From Pikeienuella piscinae (GTDB lineage Bacteria; Pseudomonadota; Alphaproteobacteria; Rhodobacterales; Rhodobacteraceae), in the NCBI RefSeq assembly GCF_011044155.1, contig NZ_CP049056.1, forward strand, positions 1,116,001 through 1,180,000: a DNA stretch of 64,000 nucleotides. The letters are read 5' to 3'. The position numbers and the translations under genes are program-made. Each line of letters starts with the position of its first letter. Within the stretch, counting starts at the first letter, position 1. This document shows positions 19,799 to 30,148 of the stretch, piece after piece. The notes beneath the pieces were generated by a model. That model was not told the DNA's origin, made no database searches, and saw only the letters and a program-made list of their open reading frames with translations.

Positions 19799-20800
19799 CT
19801 AGTCAGCCTGCATCGCCCTGATTTTCTCGACCAGCCCCTCCGGCCAGATCTTGCCCTCGAATTCCTTGTAGACATCCGCGAGAGCGGCGCGGAACGCATC
19901 CCGGTCAGGCACCGTATAGGTGACGCCGGCCTCCTGGAGCAGTTTGAGCCCGTTCGCGTCCAGCTCATTCGTGGCGTCGGTCGACACCTGCCCGGCCTCT
20001 TTCGCGGCATCGAGGAAGATCGCCTGGTCCTCCGGACTCAGGCGACCCCAGACCTGATCGGAGATGAACCAGCCGGTGACGCCGTAAACGTGATCCGTCG
20101 CCGACCAGTATTTCGCAACCTCGTGGAATTTCGGCGGGACCGCCAGCTCGAAACCGTTGTCCTGACCATCCACGATGCCGCGGCTCAGCGCATTGTAGAT
20201 TTCGGTCATGCCGAGCGGCGTGATCTGGGTGCCGAGCGTCTCGAAGGTATGCTCATAGACGTCGATTCCCGGGACGCGCATCTTCATGCCCTTCAGATCT
20301 TCGGGCGTCACGATCGGGCCCTTGGTGGTCTGGATCGCGCGAGGGGACCGGTCGCCGTAGGCGGCGAAGATGCGCACGCCGGTATTCGCCGCGATCTCCT
20401 GGTAGATGTCCTGAAAGAGGTCGGAGTTGAGGACCTTGGCCGCATCCGCCTTCGAATTGAAGAGATAGGGAACGATGGCGACCTTGATCGAATCGGCGCC
20501 CTTCAGGAAGGAGGCGACGGTGACATCGAAATAGGCCATGTCGATGGTGCCGAGTTGCATGCCGGTCAACAACTGCTGCATCCCGCCAATCTGCCCGTCG
20601 GTATAGACCGAAATCTCGATCCGCCCTTCGGTCTTCTCCTCGACGATCTCCGAGAAGGCGCGCATCGCCTGGCCCCAGGGGCTCGATGCGGTGGCGAAGG
20701 TGCCCATTCGCAAGGTCATGTCCGCCGCCGCCGACGGCTGCGAGAGCGCCGCGAAGGTCAGCGCGCCGGCACCGAACAGCGTTGATAGCATCTTGTTCAT
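19799..20800 (-). CDS. TRAP transporter solute-binding protein (DctP)
   Basis: The 333-residue protein has a Sec signal peptide (about residues 1-26, ending SQPSAAA) and a DctP fold: TLRMGTFATASSPWGQAMRAF, GIDVYEHTFETLGTQITPL, and DGQDNGFELAVPPKFHEVAKYW. A conserved Arg in the MRVPG segment normally binds the carboxylate of the ligand, so an organic acid is the expected substrate. GGGAG precedes the ATG. It is the first transporter gene after the lactonase. Confidence 0.94.
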   Translation of the reverse strand: MNKMLSTLFGAGALTFAALSQPSAAADMTLRMGTFATASSPWGQAMRAFSEIVEEKTEGRIEISVYTDGQIGGMQQLLTGMQLGTIDMAYFDVTVASFLKGADSIKVAIVPYLFNSKADAAKVLNSDLFQDIYQEIAANTGVRIFAAYGDRSPRAIQTTKGPIVTPEDLKGMKMRVPGIDVYEHTFETLGTQITPLGMTEIYNALSRGIVDGQDNGFELAVPPKFHEVAKYWSATDHVYGVTGWFISDQVWGRLSPEDQAIFLDAAKEAGQVSTDATNELDANGLKLLQEAGVTYTVPDRDAFRAALADVYKEFEGKIWPEGLVEKIRAMQAD

Positions 20801-20898
20801 CGTGAGTTTCTCCCGTTTCTTTTCGTTTCTTGTCGCATGAGGCCGCCCCGCCGACCGCTTTCATGCGGCCGGGGCGCGAGCTTTGGCGCCAGCGCCGG

Positions 20899-21858
20899 TC
20901 AAAATTCCCAGTGGACCGGCTTCGCTCCTCTGAACGATGAGCGAAAATGGATGATCTCGTTCAGGAACAGCGTCCCGAGATAGATCGTCTGGAGATCCTC
21001 GCCGCCGAAGGCGAGACTGGCGAGATTGCCGAGGCGGCGCTTGCCGCCGCTGTCGATCAGCGGCCGGGCGCAGGCGCCGGCGTCGAACTGCGCCGCGACA
21101 TCCGCCAGAACCTCCGGATCGGCGTCCTCGATGAAGGTCGTCTGCGTTCCATCCGGCGCAGTGCGGATCAACCGATTGCTCGCGACGCTGACGATCCAGA
21201 CGCCGCCCGCGTCATCGAAGGCCAAACCATCGGGAAATGTCGTCGGGCCGTAGGCGGCGACCAGCTCCTTCGCGCCCAGCGCGCCGTCGGCGAGGATCGG
21301 AAAGCGGCTCGTCCGCTGCGCCATGGTCTCGTTGACGTATAGCCATTCGCCGGTGGGATCGACGATCGCCTCATTGGTGAAGCCAAGACCCTCGGCGACG
21401 ATCCGCGCGCCGCCGCCCTCGATCAGAACGATGAATCCGTCGGCGTGGCCTTTGAACATCGATCGCTCGCGCGGGTTCAACCATGTGCTGACGGTCACCC
21501 AGATCCGGCCACGGCGATCGAGCCCCACGAAATTCGTCGGAGGCAGCGGTTTGCCATCTATCTCGACTAGGCGCGGGGTCAGCGTCCCGTCCTGCGCCAG
21601 ATGATAGACGCCGCCGGTCGGCCCGAGATTCGCGATCAGAAAGCTTCTGTCGTCCAGCAGCGCGATTCCGTTGGGCAGGAACCCCTCCGGCGCTTTGCGG
21701 GCCTTAACCAGGATTTCCCGGCCGTCCGGGTTGACGATGCTGACGCCGCCCCTGCTGTCCGAGACGAAAAGATCGCCCGAACGCGTCGCCAGCACGCATT
21801 CGGGGCGCGACAGGGAGCTTCCGAGAAAGCTCAGGGCGTCCAACGCGACGGCGGTCAT
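20899..21858 (-). CDS. SMP-30/gluconolactonase-like protein
   Basis: The 319-residue protein has the six-bladed propeller motifs of the SMP-30 family: SRPECVLATRSGDLFVSDSRGG, FLPNGIALLDDRSFLIANLG, NEAIVDPTGEWLYVNETMA and FPDGLAFDDAGGVWIVSVAS. Such enzymes open lactones with a divalent metal. A textbook GGAGGAG site lies before the ATG at 21858. It heads the minus-strand operon and is divergent from a LysR gene, which probably controls it. A lactone or lactonisable acid may be part of the substrate route. Confidence 0.88.
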   Translation of the reverse strand: MTAVALDALSFLGSSLSRPECVLATRSGDLFVSDSRGGVSIVNPDGREILVKARKAPEGFLPNGIALLDDRSFLIANLGPTGGVYHLAQDGTLTPRLVEIDGKPLPPTNFVGLDRRGRIWVTVSTWLNPRERSMFKGHADGFIVLIEGGGARIVAEGLGFTNEAIVDPTGEWLYVNETMAQRTSRFPILADGALGAKELVAAYGPTTFPDGLAFDDAGGVWIVSVASNRLIRTAPDGTQTTFIEDADPEVLADVAAQFDAGACARPLIDSGGKRRLGNLASLAFGGEDLQTIYLGTLFLNEIIHFRSSFRGAKPVHWEF

Positions 21859-22045
21859 TGGTGTCTCCTCCCGATAGGCCTCTGTTGTTTCAGCGACAAT
21901 CGACGCGCCGAAGCCATTGCAATCCGTGAACTGTTCTCTCGCCAGGGAGGTTTGCTATCAGCAGCCCATTCGATATGAGAAGCCTTGTTTCGGAACACTG
22001 GCGTTCTTGATTGGCGATACCAGAGGAGCGAAAGGTGCCCCCAAA

Positions 22046-22975
22046 ATGCGGTTCGATCTGACCACGCTCCGGATTCTTATCGCTGTCTACAACCTTGAAA
22101 GCCTGACCAAAGCCGCTGATCAGGAGCATATCGCGCCATCCGCGGTCAGTAAGCGCATCAACGATCTCGAGGCGGAGTTGGGCGTCCAGCTCTTCTACCG
22201 GCATCCGCGCGGCGTCAGCGCGACGCCCGCGGGGGAGGTGATGGTGGTTCACACGCGGCGGATCTTTGACATCCTGAACGACATGACCGCCGATCTCAGC
22301 CTCTACAAAGAAGGCCAGAGCGGGCAGGTCCGCATCAGCGCCCACAGTTCGGCGGTGCATCAATATCTTCCCGCCGACATCGTCAGCTTCAATCGCGCCT
22401 ATCCCGATGTGCGCGTCGTTCTCAGCGAAGAGACCAGCGTCGAAGTTCTCCAGTCGCTTCTTGACGGCGTATCGGACATTGGGGTCATCGCAGCCCATGT
22501 GGCGTTGCCGGACTGCGTTTCAGCGTTCAGGTATCGCGTCGATCAGCTGGTGGCGTTGCTGCCGCCCGAAGACCCTCTCGCCGCTCGCGACTCGATCGAC
22601 TTTTTCGAGCTGCGCGACCATTCGATGATCGGTCTCGAATTTGGGAGTTCGCTTCAGGCCCTTCTGATGGAGGCCGCCCAATCGCTCGGGTTCCAGCTCA
22701 AGAACAGCATCAAGGTGGTGACTTTCGGCTCCGCGGTCAGCATGGCCGCGGCGGGGCTGGGCGTCACGATCGTGCCGGTGAACGTCGCCAGGTCGTTCAA
22801 ATCCGCCGAACGCCTGGTCGGCGTTCCGCTGCGCGACGCCTGGGCCCGGCGGGAGCTGGCGGTTTGCGCGCGTACGGCGCAAAAGACCACCGCATGCGTT
22901 CGCCTGATGCTCGAACATCTGTCGCGGAGCGCCGAGGCGTATCCAAACGCGAACCCTGCCGTTCCGAACGAATAA
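22046..22975 (+). CDS. LysR-family transcriptional regulator
   Basis: The 309-residue protein has the N-terminal HTH (FDLTTLRILIAVYNLESLTKAAD and SAVSKRINDLEAELGVQLFYR) and a periplasmic-binding-like effector domain. The ATG at 22046 is the start because it gives the standard N-terminus and has AAGG upstream. It is divergent from the SMP-30/TRAP/CoA-transferase operon across 187 bases and precedes the HMG-CoA-lyase gene by 65 bases, so it sits in the centre of the module and likely controls both arms. Confidence 0.92.
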   Translation: MRFDLTTLRILIAVYNLESLTKAADQEHIAPSAVSKRINDLEAELGVQLFYRHPRGVSATPAGEVMVVHTRRIFDILNDMTADLSLYKEGQSGQVRISAHSSAVHQYLPADIVSFNRAYPDVRVVLSEETSVEVLQSLLDGVSDIGVIAAHVALPDCVSAFRYRVDQLVALLPPEDPLAARDSIDFFELRDHSMIGLEFGSSLQALLMEAAQSLGFQLKNSIKVVTFGSAVSMAAAGLGVTIVPVNVARSFKSAERLVGVPLRDAWARRELAVCARTAQKTTACVRLMLEHLSRSAEAYPNANPAVPNE

Positions 22976-23040
22976 TGGTTCCGCGCCTGCGACTGGCTTA
23001 CTCCCCAGCCTGGAGACAAAGCTGAAAGGGAGCGAGCGCC

Positions 23041-23991
23041 ATGCCGGAAGTAGAGATCGTCGAAGTTGGTCCGCGTGACGGATTGCAGAACATCGCGACC
23101 TTCGTCCCGACCGAAACCAAGGTCGAGTTCATCCGGCGGCTCATCGACGCCGGCTTCAAGAGGATGGAGCTCGGCTCCTTCGTCAGCCCGAGCGCGATCC
23201 CGCAGATGCGCGACATGGAGGAGGTCATCGCGGCTCTGGGCCCCTTGCCCGACGATGTTCGGGGCATGGTGCTGACCCCCAATCTGAAAGGGTTTCAGCG
23301 CGCCGTCGCGGCCGGCCTCGAAAATCCGATCTTCGTCCTCTCGATGTCGGAATCGCACAATCAGAGCAATGTGCGCCGCTCTGTCGACGCTTCGATCAAG
23401 GATCTGGCGGCGACGCTCGAGACGATGGACCCGGATCGAAAGCTGAATGTGAGGGTGGGCCTCGCCACGTGCTTTCACTGCCCGTTCGAAGGCGTGATGG
23501 AGGAATCGGTCATTCTCAAGACGATCGAGCGCATCGTGTCCTTGCGCAGCGGCATGGACTACACGATCAGCGACACGACCGGCATGGCGACGCCCGCGCA
23601 TGTCCGGAGCCTCGCTGAGAAATGCATCGCGGCGTTCGGCGACGACGCGAGCTTCGGATTTCATGGCCATGACACGGCGGGGTTCGGCGTCGCCAATATC
23701 CTGGCGGCGCGCGAGGCCGGCGTCACCTCCTTCGACACGGCGGCGGCGGGCCTCGGCGGCTGCCCGTTCGCGCCGGGCGCGACCGGCAACATTCCAAGCG
23801 AGGATATCGTCTATCTCTTCGAGCGTCTCGGCGTCTCGACCGGCATCGACCTTGAAAAGCTTCTCGCCGCCGGCGTGATGATCACCGACGCCTCCGGCGC
23901 GAAGATCGCGAGCCATACGCAGGCGATCCCGCGCGCGCGCCTCTTCGCGGACCTGAATGGAACGCCGCCGCGCGACGCGCAGGCGAACTGA
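23041..23991 (+). CDS. Hydroxymethylglutaryl-CoA lyase-type enzyme
   Basis: HMG-CoA lyases cleave 3-hydroxy-acyl-CoAs to acetyl-CoA and a keto acid. The 316-residue protein shows VGPRDGLQN (Arg12, Asp13), the metal ligands in FHGHDTAGFG (His208, His210) and the catalytic loop GLGGCPFAPGATGN (Cys241), all in place. Related enzymes act on HMG-CoA or similar tertiary alcohol CoA esters. With the CaiB transferase and TRAP uptake it forms a plausible route: import, CoA activation, retro-Claisen/aldol cleavage. The exact acid cannot be fixed from sequence. Confidence 0.93.
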   Translation: MPEVEIVEVGPRDGLQNIATFVPTETKVEFIRRLIDAGFKRMELGSFVSPSAIPQMRDMEEVIAALGPLPDDVRGMVLTPNLKGFQRAVAAGLENPIFVLSMSESHNQSNVRRSVDASIKDLAATLETMDPDRKLNVRVGLATCFHCPFEGVMEESVILKTIERIVSLRSGMDYTISDTTGMATPAHVRSLAEKCIAAFGDDASFGFHGHDTAGFGVANILAAREAGVTSFDTAAAGLGGCPFAPGATGNIPSEDIVYLFERLGVSTGIDLEKLLAAGVMITDASGAKIASHTQAIPRARLFADLNGTPPRDAQAN

Positions 23992-24002
23992 TACGACGAG
24001 CC

Positions 24003-24026
24003 GCTCGCGGCGGCGACGCCGCGAGC
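24003..24026 (+). terminator. Hairpin after the HMG-CoA-lyase gene
   Basis: A perfect 9-bp stem (GCTCGCGGC / GCCGCGAGC) with a 6-base loop starts 11 bases after the lyase stop codon. No T-run follows, so it may be a Rho-assisted terminator or a 3'-end protecting stem rather than a classic intrinsic terminator. Confidence 0.5.
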
Positions 24027-24493
24027 AAACGCGCCTGGGCGGCAAGGACACCCTTACAGGCGTGATTGGGCGCCCCGATCCCGGCGCGCAAGGCGAGCGC
24101 CGCTCCGACTGGCTCAGGCGACGAACTGGGTGGTTCTGGGAACCCCGAGCTTCATTCAGCGCTGCGCTGGGTCGCGCCCAATCATTGCAACGTCGTCATT
24201 TGCACCGCCAGTCGGCTTGCCGCCAGCGCAATGCAAAAAAGAGACCCCGGGCGCCGCCGGCGTTCACCAGCACCTTGATCGGTTCCACTCGGCGCGAACA
24301 GGCTCTTGGAGCGCCAGGTAAGCCCGGCGTCGGGAAACGAGCTGTCGTCCGTCGTCCTGACCTCATCCTGTTCAGGAAGCGGACCGGCCCCGCGTCGGGG
24401 CGACACAGATTCCATGCCGACGCTGGTATGGAGCTAAGGTATTTTTGGGCTCGCGCTGCGGAACTCCGACCCGGTGAGGATCGGATAGAAGTG

Positions 24494-24709
24494 ATGGAGA
24501 CGGACAAGGAATTCTTCATTAGCTACGTGTTGGCCGGGTGGTATCGGGGTTGATTGGATCGCCTACCAGCTTGAGGCCTCAGCGCGCCCCGCGCGACGGC
24601 AGGCATGGATTATCGCCCCGGCGACTATTTCGTAGCAAACATGCAGAAGGGACTGGCGCGGACGCGGCGGACCATCGCAGTCATGTCTGGCGCGCGCCTT
24701 TCGGGTTGA
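24494..24709 (+). pseudogene. Broken TIR-domain gene
   Basis: Three pieces together recover the N-terminal half of a bacterial TIR domain: KEFFISYVLAG (from 24506), DWIAYQLEAS (24552 on, shifted frame) and DYRPGDYFVANMQKGLA plus RTRRTIAVMSGA (from 24608, back in the first frame). The order FISY - DWIAxQLE - DxRPGxxF - RTIAVxS is that of TIR domains of bacterial signalling and defence proteins. Two compensating frameshifts, internal stops and a stop at 24707 show it is dead; the catalytic Glu region and any partner domain are gone. Confidence 0.75.
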
Positions 24710-24874
24710 GCGCATCAGGTGACCGGTTCTGACCAGGCCGGAGCGTTTCTCTCCACAAAGTGAATGAGGCTCTGCGGCTGGGCGAGTATCCCCGAGACGG
24801 CGGACGCCGAAGCGGCATTCGAAATCGAGGTGCTGAAGCGCTGCTGCGACGACCAGGTTCAGATATCCCTTTGG

Positions 24875-26368
<1,494 letters not shown>

Positions 26369-26404
26369 TTATTTCACCGGAAGCGGCGAAAGGAAAGGGC
26401 GGCT

Positions 26405-27736
26405 CTACTCGTCCGGCTCCAACGCCTTCAGCGGCGCGACCGCGGGGCGCCAGTCCGCCTTCGAAACGCCGGGCGCCGGGCGGCCCCAGGTGTTGCCGCG
26501 CCGGTCATCCGCGCCGGTGAAGTGTCGCACGAGCAGTCGATGAAGCATGTTCATGTTCGGCAAAATTCCATGAAAACCCGCGAGCCGCGCCACCGCCCGG
26601 TCCTGCAATTCCCAGATTCCGAAATCATCCGGCGACACGCAGACGAGATTCTCGAGCCTCAGAAAACCCGGCTGGGCGCCTTCGAAATGCACCGTGCCGT
26701 CACCGGTTTTCGTTCGATCCCGAGTCTCATCGGCCCAGTCATCGACAAGGTCGTCGGAGGTCAGACGGAATACCGGACGCCCGCGATCGGACTCGATCGT
26801 CATTCGGACACGCGTCTTCGCGCCGACTCCGACGACGCAGAGCCAGCGGTCCGCGGATAGGCCCTGCTTCTGAAGATCGAGCTTCGCGATCCGCTTTCGA
26901 TGCCGTTCCGCCTCTTTCAGCATGAGGGGGAGCAGTTTCTTGCCTGTCGCCGTCCGCTCCTTCTTCGTCCGGCCCAGCGCGAACCGCTCGGCATAAGCGA
27001 CGACCGAATCCTCTATCGAAGGCTGGATCAGGTCGGGATCGAAGGTGGAGCGTGGAAATCCGTCCTCCGGATCAGTGCGCACGCCGGTTTCGAAGTCCGG
27101 AAAGAGATGATAGATCGACGGCGTGACGCGCGCCGCCTCGCGCTCGCGCGAACTTGGCGCCCGAACGCCAAGATTGGCGGTGCCGGTGGCGATCTTCACC
27201 ATCGACTCGAAGGAGCCGCGGAATGGGCTCGCCAGCGACGCCACCCGGTCGAGCTTCGCCGCGCCATACCGTTCCAGGTAACCGGCGATCACCAATCCCC
27301 CCATCGAATGCCCGACAAGATTGACCTTCGGCGCCTCGGCGTAGCCCGCTTCGTCATAGTGGCGGAGTAGCTTGGTGCGCCCGATCACGTCGTCGATGAA
27401 CGCCGCCAGCCGCTCCTCGGTCATGGCGAGCGGATGCCGCCAATCGTAGGCGAAGGGATAGACCGGGGTCGGCTCATCCGGCGAGGAGGAGAGGTTGAAG
27501 CGGAGCTCCTCGATCAGTTCGGAATAGGCGATTTCGTAGATCTGGTCAGCCCGCACATCCGCCGGCTGCGCCGCTTCGTAGCGAAGGTCGGACGGGTGCA
27601 TCTGCGCCCGCTCGAACCGCTTTGTCGGGTCGAGAACGCCCCAGATCGTTTCCGGCGGCAGAGGGTAATGGTCGCGAAGATAGGTCGCTGTGACGCCGGG
27701 AACGACAATGACCGGAGAGGGAGGTTGACGGCTCAT
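26405..27736 (-). CDS. LCAT/PGAP1-like alpha/beta hydrolase
   Basis: The 443-residue protein starts with PVIVVPGVTATYLRD, an oxyanion-type segment near the N-terminus, followed by PVYPFAYDWRHPL and the nucleophile elbow NLVGHSMGGLVIAGYLERY. These features match the lecithin-cholesterol acyltransferase-like lipases/acyltransferases. No signal peptide is evident, so the enzyme is probably cytoplasmic. Substrate unknown. It lies 72 bases upstream of guaB on the same strand. Confidence 0.85.
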   Translation of the reverse strand: MSRQPPSPVIVVPGVTATYLRDHYPLPPETIWGVLDPTKRFERAQMHPSDLRYEAAQPADVRADQIYEIAYSELIEELRFNLSSSPDEPTPVYPFAYDWRHPLAMTEERLAAFIDDVIGRTKLLRHYDEAGYAEAPKVNLVGHSMGGLVIAGYLERYGAAKLDRVASLASPFRGSFESMVKIATGTANLGVRAPSSREREAARVTPSIYHLFPDFETGVRTDPEDGFPRSTFDPDLIQPSIEDSVVAYAERFALGRTKKERTATGKKLLPLMLKEAERHRKRIAKLDLQKQGLSADRWLCVVGVGAKTRVRMTIESDRGRPVFRLTSDDLVDDWADETRDRTKTGDGTVHFEGAQPGFLRLENLVCVSPDDFGIWELQDRAVARLAGFHGILPNMNMLHRLLVRHFTGADDRRGNTWGRPAPGVSKADWRPAVAPLKALEPDE

Positions 27737-27839
27737 CGAAACTCGCCCCTGTCTGCTTGGCGCAGAAGTTACGCGCGAACGCCCGAGTTGTCGAGAAATC
27801 GTCTCGCCTCACATCGCCGCACCGCATGAAGTTCGCCCG

Positions 27840-28166
27840 ATGAAAGGCGAGCCACCCGCCGGTGAAAGCCCTCTCGCCGCCATTCTCTGCGCAGACGCGG
27901 CGGCGTTCAGCGTCTTCGCCGGGCGCGGCGAAGCGGCGGCGGTCCGCGCGCTGAAGGGCCATATCGGCGCGATTGAGCCCGTCATCGGCCTCCATTCCGG
28001 CCGGGTCGTGAAAGGCGCGGGCGACGGTTTTCTCGCCGAGTTCGGATCGGTGGTGGAGGCGGTCTCCTGCGCCGACGCCATTCAGACGATGATGGCGGCC
28101 CGACACCACCGTCTAACGCACAGCCCGAAGCAAGCACGTCGTCGCGGCGCACCGAGAGAGAGATAG
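27840..28166 (+). pseudogene. N-terminal fragment of a class III adenylate/guanylate cyclase
   Basis: Residues 12-87 read LAAILCADAAAFSVFAGRGE ... GRVVKGAGDGFLAEFGSVVEAV and DAIQTMMAA, the first half of the cyclase catalytic domain. The first metal Asp (CAD) and the GDG turn are kept. Homology stops after about residue 87, and the last 20 residues are a random Arg-rich tail, so the second half of the catalytic domain (transition-state Asn/Arg) and any further domains are missing. No second piece is visible downstream. It is most likely a degraded gene; a short functional protein cannot be excluded. Confidence 0.7.
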
Positions 28167-28235
28167 ATGCGTCAGGAAGCGCAAGCGCGGGCCGGGCCGG
28201 GGGGGGCCGGTCCCGCCCGCTCCCTGCAGAACGAA

Positions 28236-28257
28236 GGGGCGGCGATAGCGCCGCCCC
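28236..28257 (-). terminator. Probable terminator of the PRC-barrel gene
   Basis: A perfect 9-bp stem (GGGGCGGCG / CGCCGCCCC) with a 4-base loop lies about 28 bases after the PRC-barrel stop. Read on the minus strand it is followed by TTCGTT, a modest T-rich tail. Confidence 0.6.
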
Positions 28258-28285
28258 ATCTCTCTTCAGGCCAGCGGTGGCGGGG

Positions 28286-28633
28286 TCACCAGTAATACGG
28301 CGCGCCGAAATGGGTGTGGACCCGTTCCTCCCAGCGGCGGTCGCGGTCCCAGCCGTCGTCGCGCGCGGGCGCGCTCTGGAACTGATCCTTTGTGACATTC
28401 ACGCGGTAGCCGCCCTTTTCGACATCGTAGGACATCGAGCCCCAGGGGAGCGGATAATGGTCCTCGCCGAGCCCCATGAAGCCGCCGAAGCCGATTACGG
28501 CGTAGGCGACCATTCCGCTTTTCTTGTCGATCATCAGGTGGTCGATCTCGCCGACATGCTCGCCGTCCGGCCCGTAACAGGCGGCGCCGTGCACATCGGT
28601 CGAGGAAATCAACGGATGCGGTGTCGTGGTCAT
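28286..28633 (-). CDS. PRC-barrel domain protein
   Basis: The product (about 115 residues) has a PRC-barrel fold: HPLISSTDVHGAACYGPDGEHVGEIDHLMID then SGMVAYAVIGFGGFMGLGEDHYPLPW. These small cytoplasmic beta-barrels bind RNA or protein partners, or occur as stress-induced proteins in alphaproteobacteria. The ATG at 28633 is preferred because AGGAGG lies 5 bases upstream; two other in-frame ATGs lie within 18 bases. It is a single gene with its own terminator. Confidence 0.87.
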   Translation of the reverse strand: MTTTPHPLISSTDVHGAACYGPDGEHVGEIDHLMIDKKSGMVAYAVIGFGGFMGLGEDHYPLPWGSMSYDVEKGGYRVNVTKDQFQSAPARDDGWDRDRRWEERVHTHFGAPYYW

Positions 28634-28723
28634 CATATCCTCCTTCATCACGCGGCGCTCGGGCCGTCGATGATTAAACGCCCGAAAACCCCGAGCGTTC
28701 CGAGGAACGCCGGTGGCGCACGC

Positions 28724-29338
28724 TCAGGCGACAAGGGAGAGTCCGGTCGCCGCAGCCGAGCCTATCACGATGAGGGCGAGAAGGGCGAAAAGACCGTCGC
28801 GCGCCAGCGCCGATACAGCGAGGACCGCGACCGCGAAGCCAAGGATCGACGAGGTGAATGGCACCAGTTCGAGAAACGGCATCGCCAGGCCGCAGAGTAG
28901 GCAGACGACGGACGGCAGCGCGGAGAACGGCGGCTCCACCAGCGCGGCCAGCCGACGCCTGGTCACCCGGTCGAGAAACCGCGCCGGCCGGTGGGCGAAG
29001 CCCAGAGCCTTGCGCAGACGATCGCTGGGGATGCGCCGCCGCCGGAGCCAGCCTGGGAGCCAGAGATGCCCTCGCGCCGCGACCATCTGCGCCGCGACCA
29101 CCGCGATCATCAGACCGCAGAGCGAGGAAAAACCGGGGACGCCGCTGAGCGGCGAGACGACGGCGGCCGCGGGCAGGAAGAGGAGCGGCGCGAACGACGC
29201 GCCGCCGAGATTCGTCACGATCTCGTCAACCGAAACCGAGCCGCCGTTGATGAGCGAACGCACATCGTTCAGGATCTGCTCAACCGAAGCGTCTGGCGGC
29301 GTCCCGTCCTTCACGTTGGCCTCCCTGACTCCCGGCAT
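28724..29338 (-). CDS. ExoD-family membrane protein
   Basis: The 204-residue protein has four or five hydrophobic segments and ExoD motifs: SVDEIVTNLGGASFAPLLFLPA, PLSGVPGFSSLCGLMIA, a central basic RRRRIPSDRLRKAL and FLELVPFTSSILGFAVAVL. ExoD was found as needed for exopolysaccharide production and alkali tolerance in rhizobia; the molecular role is unclear. Its ATG overlaps the mgtC stop by one base (TAATG), so the two are co-translated. Confidence 0.88.
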   Translation of the reverse strand: MPGVREANVKDGTPPDASVEQILNDVRSLINGGSVSVDEIVTNLGGASFAPLLFLPAAAVVSPLSGVPGFSSLCGLMIAVVAAQMVAARGHLWLPGWLRRRRIPSDRLRKALGFAHRPARFLDRVTRRRLAALVEPPFSALPSVVCLLCGLAMPFLELVPFTSSILGFAVAVLAVSALARDGLFALLALIVIGSAAATGLSLVA

Positions 29339-29835
29339 TAGCGCGCGCCGTCATGCGGCGAAGATTTGGTCTCGATGACCTCTTTCTCCACGACCTTCAG
29401 AAGCCGCATGATGATCATCGCGACGATGGTCGCGACAACCGCCATCGGCCAAAGGCCGAGACCGGCGCACAAACCGGTCGCCGCCGCCAGCCAGAGAGAG
29501 GCGCCCGTTGTCAGGCCCCTCACCTCGCCCTTCGAGAAGACGATCAATCCGGCGGCGAGGAAGGCGACGCCGGCGGTCACCGCCTCCACCATGCGAATGG
29601 GGTCGACCCGCACCGTTCCGGGGTAGTCGCGGCTGATCAGGTCGAGCGTGATCAGGCAGTAGAGCGCCGAGGCGAGGCTTACGAGCATGTGCGTCCGGAG
29701 GCCTGCGTGTTTCCCGCTCGCCTCTCGCTCGAAGCCGATGATCGCAGTGAGGACGACCGCTCCGATCAGGCGCAGGAAAAGCACGCTCCACGGCAGGCTC
29801 GGCGTGAACTCCAGCTCGGCGATCAACGCCTCCAT
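29338..29835 (-). CDS. MgtC/SapB-family membrane protein
   Basis: The 165-residue protein carries the N-terminal MgtC domain: LRLIGAVVLTAIIGFERE, the AGLRTHMLVSLASAL signature, VTAGVAFLAAGLIV and VRGLTTGASLWLAAATGLCAGLG. It lacks the C-terminal ACT-like domain of Salmonella MgtC, as many relatives do. MgtC proteins affect Mg2+ limitation survival and ATP synthase. It lies between a small ORF (4 bases upstream) and exoD (overlap). Confidence 0.9.
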   Translation of the reverse strand: MEALIAELEFTPSLPWSVLFLRLIGAVVLTAIIGFEREASGKHAGLRTHMLVSLASALYCLITLDLISRDYPGTVRVDPIRMVEAVTAGVAFLAAGLIVFSKGEVRGLTTGASLWLAAATGLCAGLGLWPMAVVATIVAMIIMRLLKVVEKEVIETKSSPHDGAR

Positions 29836-29838
29836 CGC

Positions 29839-30048
29839 TCAGCTCTTCCGGCACGGCGCAGCGTCCGCTATCCGGCCGAGAAAGCGCGGCAGGCCGGCCC
29901 GGCGCAGCGGTGTGACGACGCCGCCGTTGACGATCGTCTCCCGCGCCAGCCTCCGCGCCGCCGAACGATCCTCGGCGATCGACTGTCCTGCGCCGCGGTC
30001 ACGCGCCCGCTCCGGCGAAATCGTGTTCATGGCCGCCCTTTCCGTCAC
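29839..30048 (-). CDS. Small basic protein of unknown function
   Basis: A 69-residue frame ends 3 bases before mgtC and runs in the same direction. It is rich in Arg and Ala (SAARRLARETIVNGGVV, LRRAGLPRFLGRIAD) and has no recognisable domain. The close spacing supports a real leading gene of the mgtC-exoD operon; the absence of any known match and of a clear ribosome-binding site argues for caution. Confidence 0.35.
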   Translation of the reverse strand: MTERAAMNTISPERARDRGAGQSIAEDRSAARRLARETIVNGGVVTPLRRAGLPRFLGRIADAAPCRKS

Positions 30049-30148
30049 TGCTTCCGGCTTCTCCGCCGTTCGCGGCGCAACCGGATATTCGGGCTTAAAC
30101 GCGGCGGCGCGCCGCAGGTTCCCGCGCGGCGCGGAAAGCGCCTGTCGG

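Larger units (their letters stand above)
23992..24874. other. Decayed intergenic region, right margin of the accessory block
   Basis: Nearly 900 bases without an intact gene. It begins with a strong hairpin (24003-24026), holds several short broken frames, and contains a recognisable but broken TIR-domain gene (24494-24709). The part from 24030 to 24490 and from 24710 to 24874 shows nothing I can identify. Confidence 0.65.
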
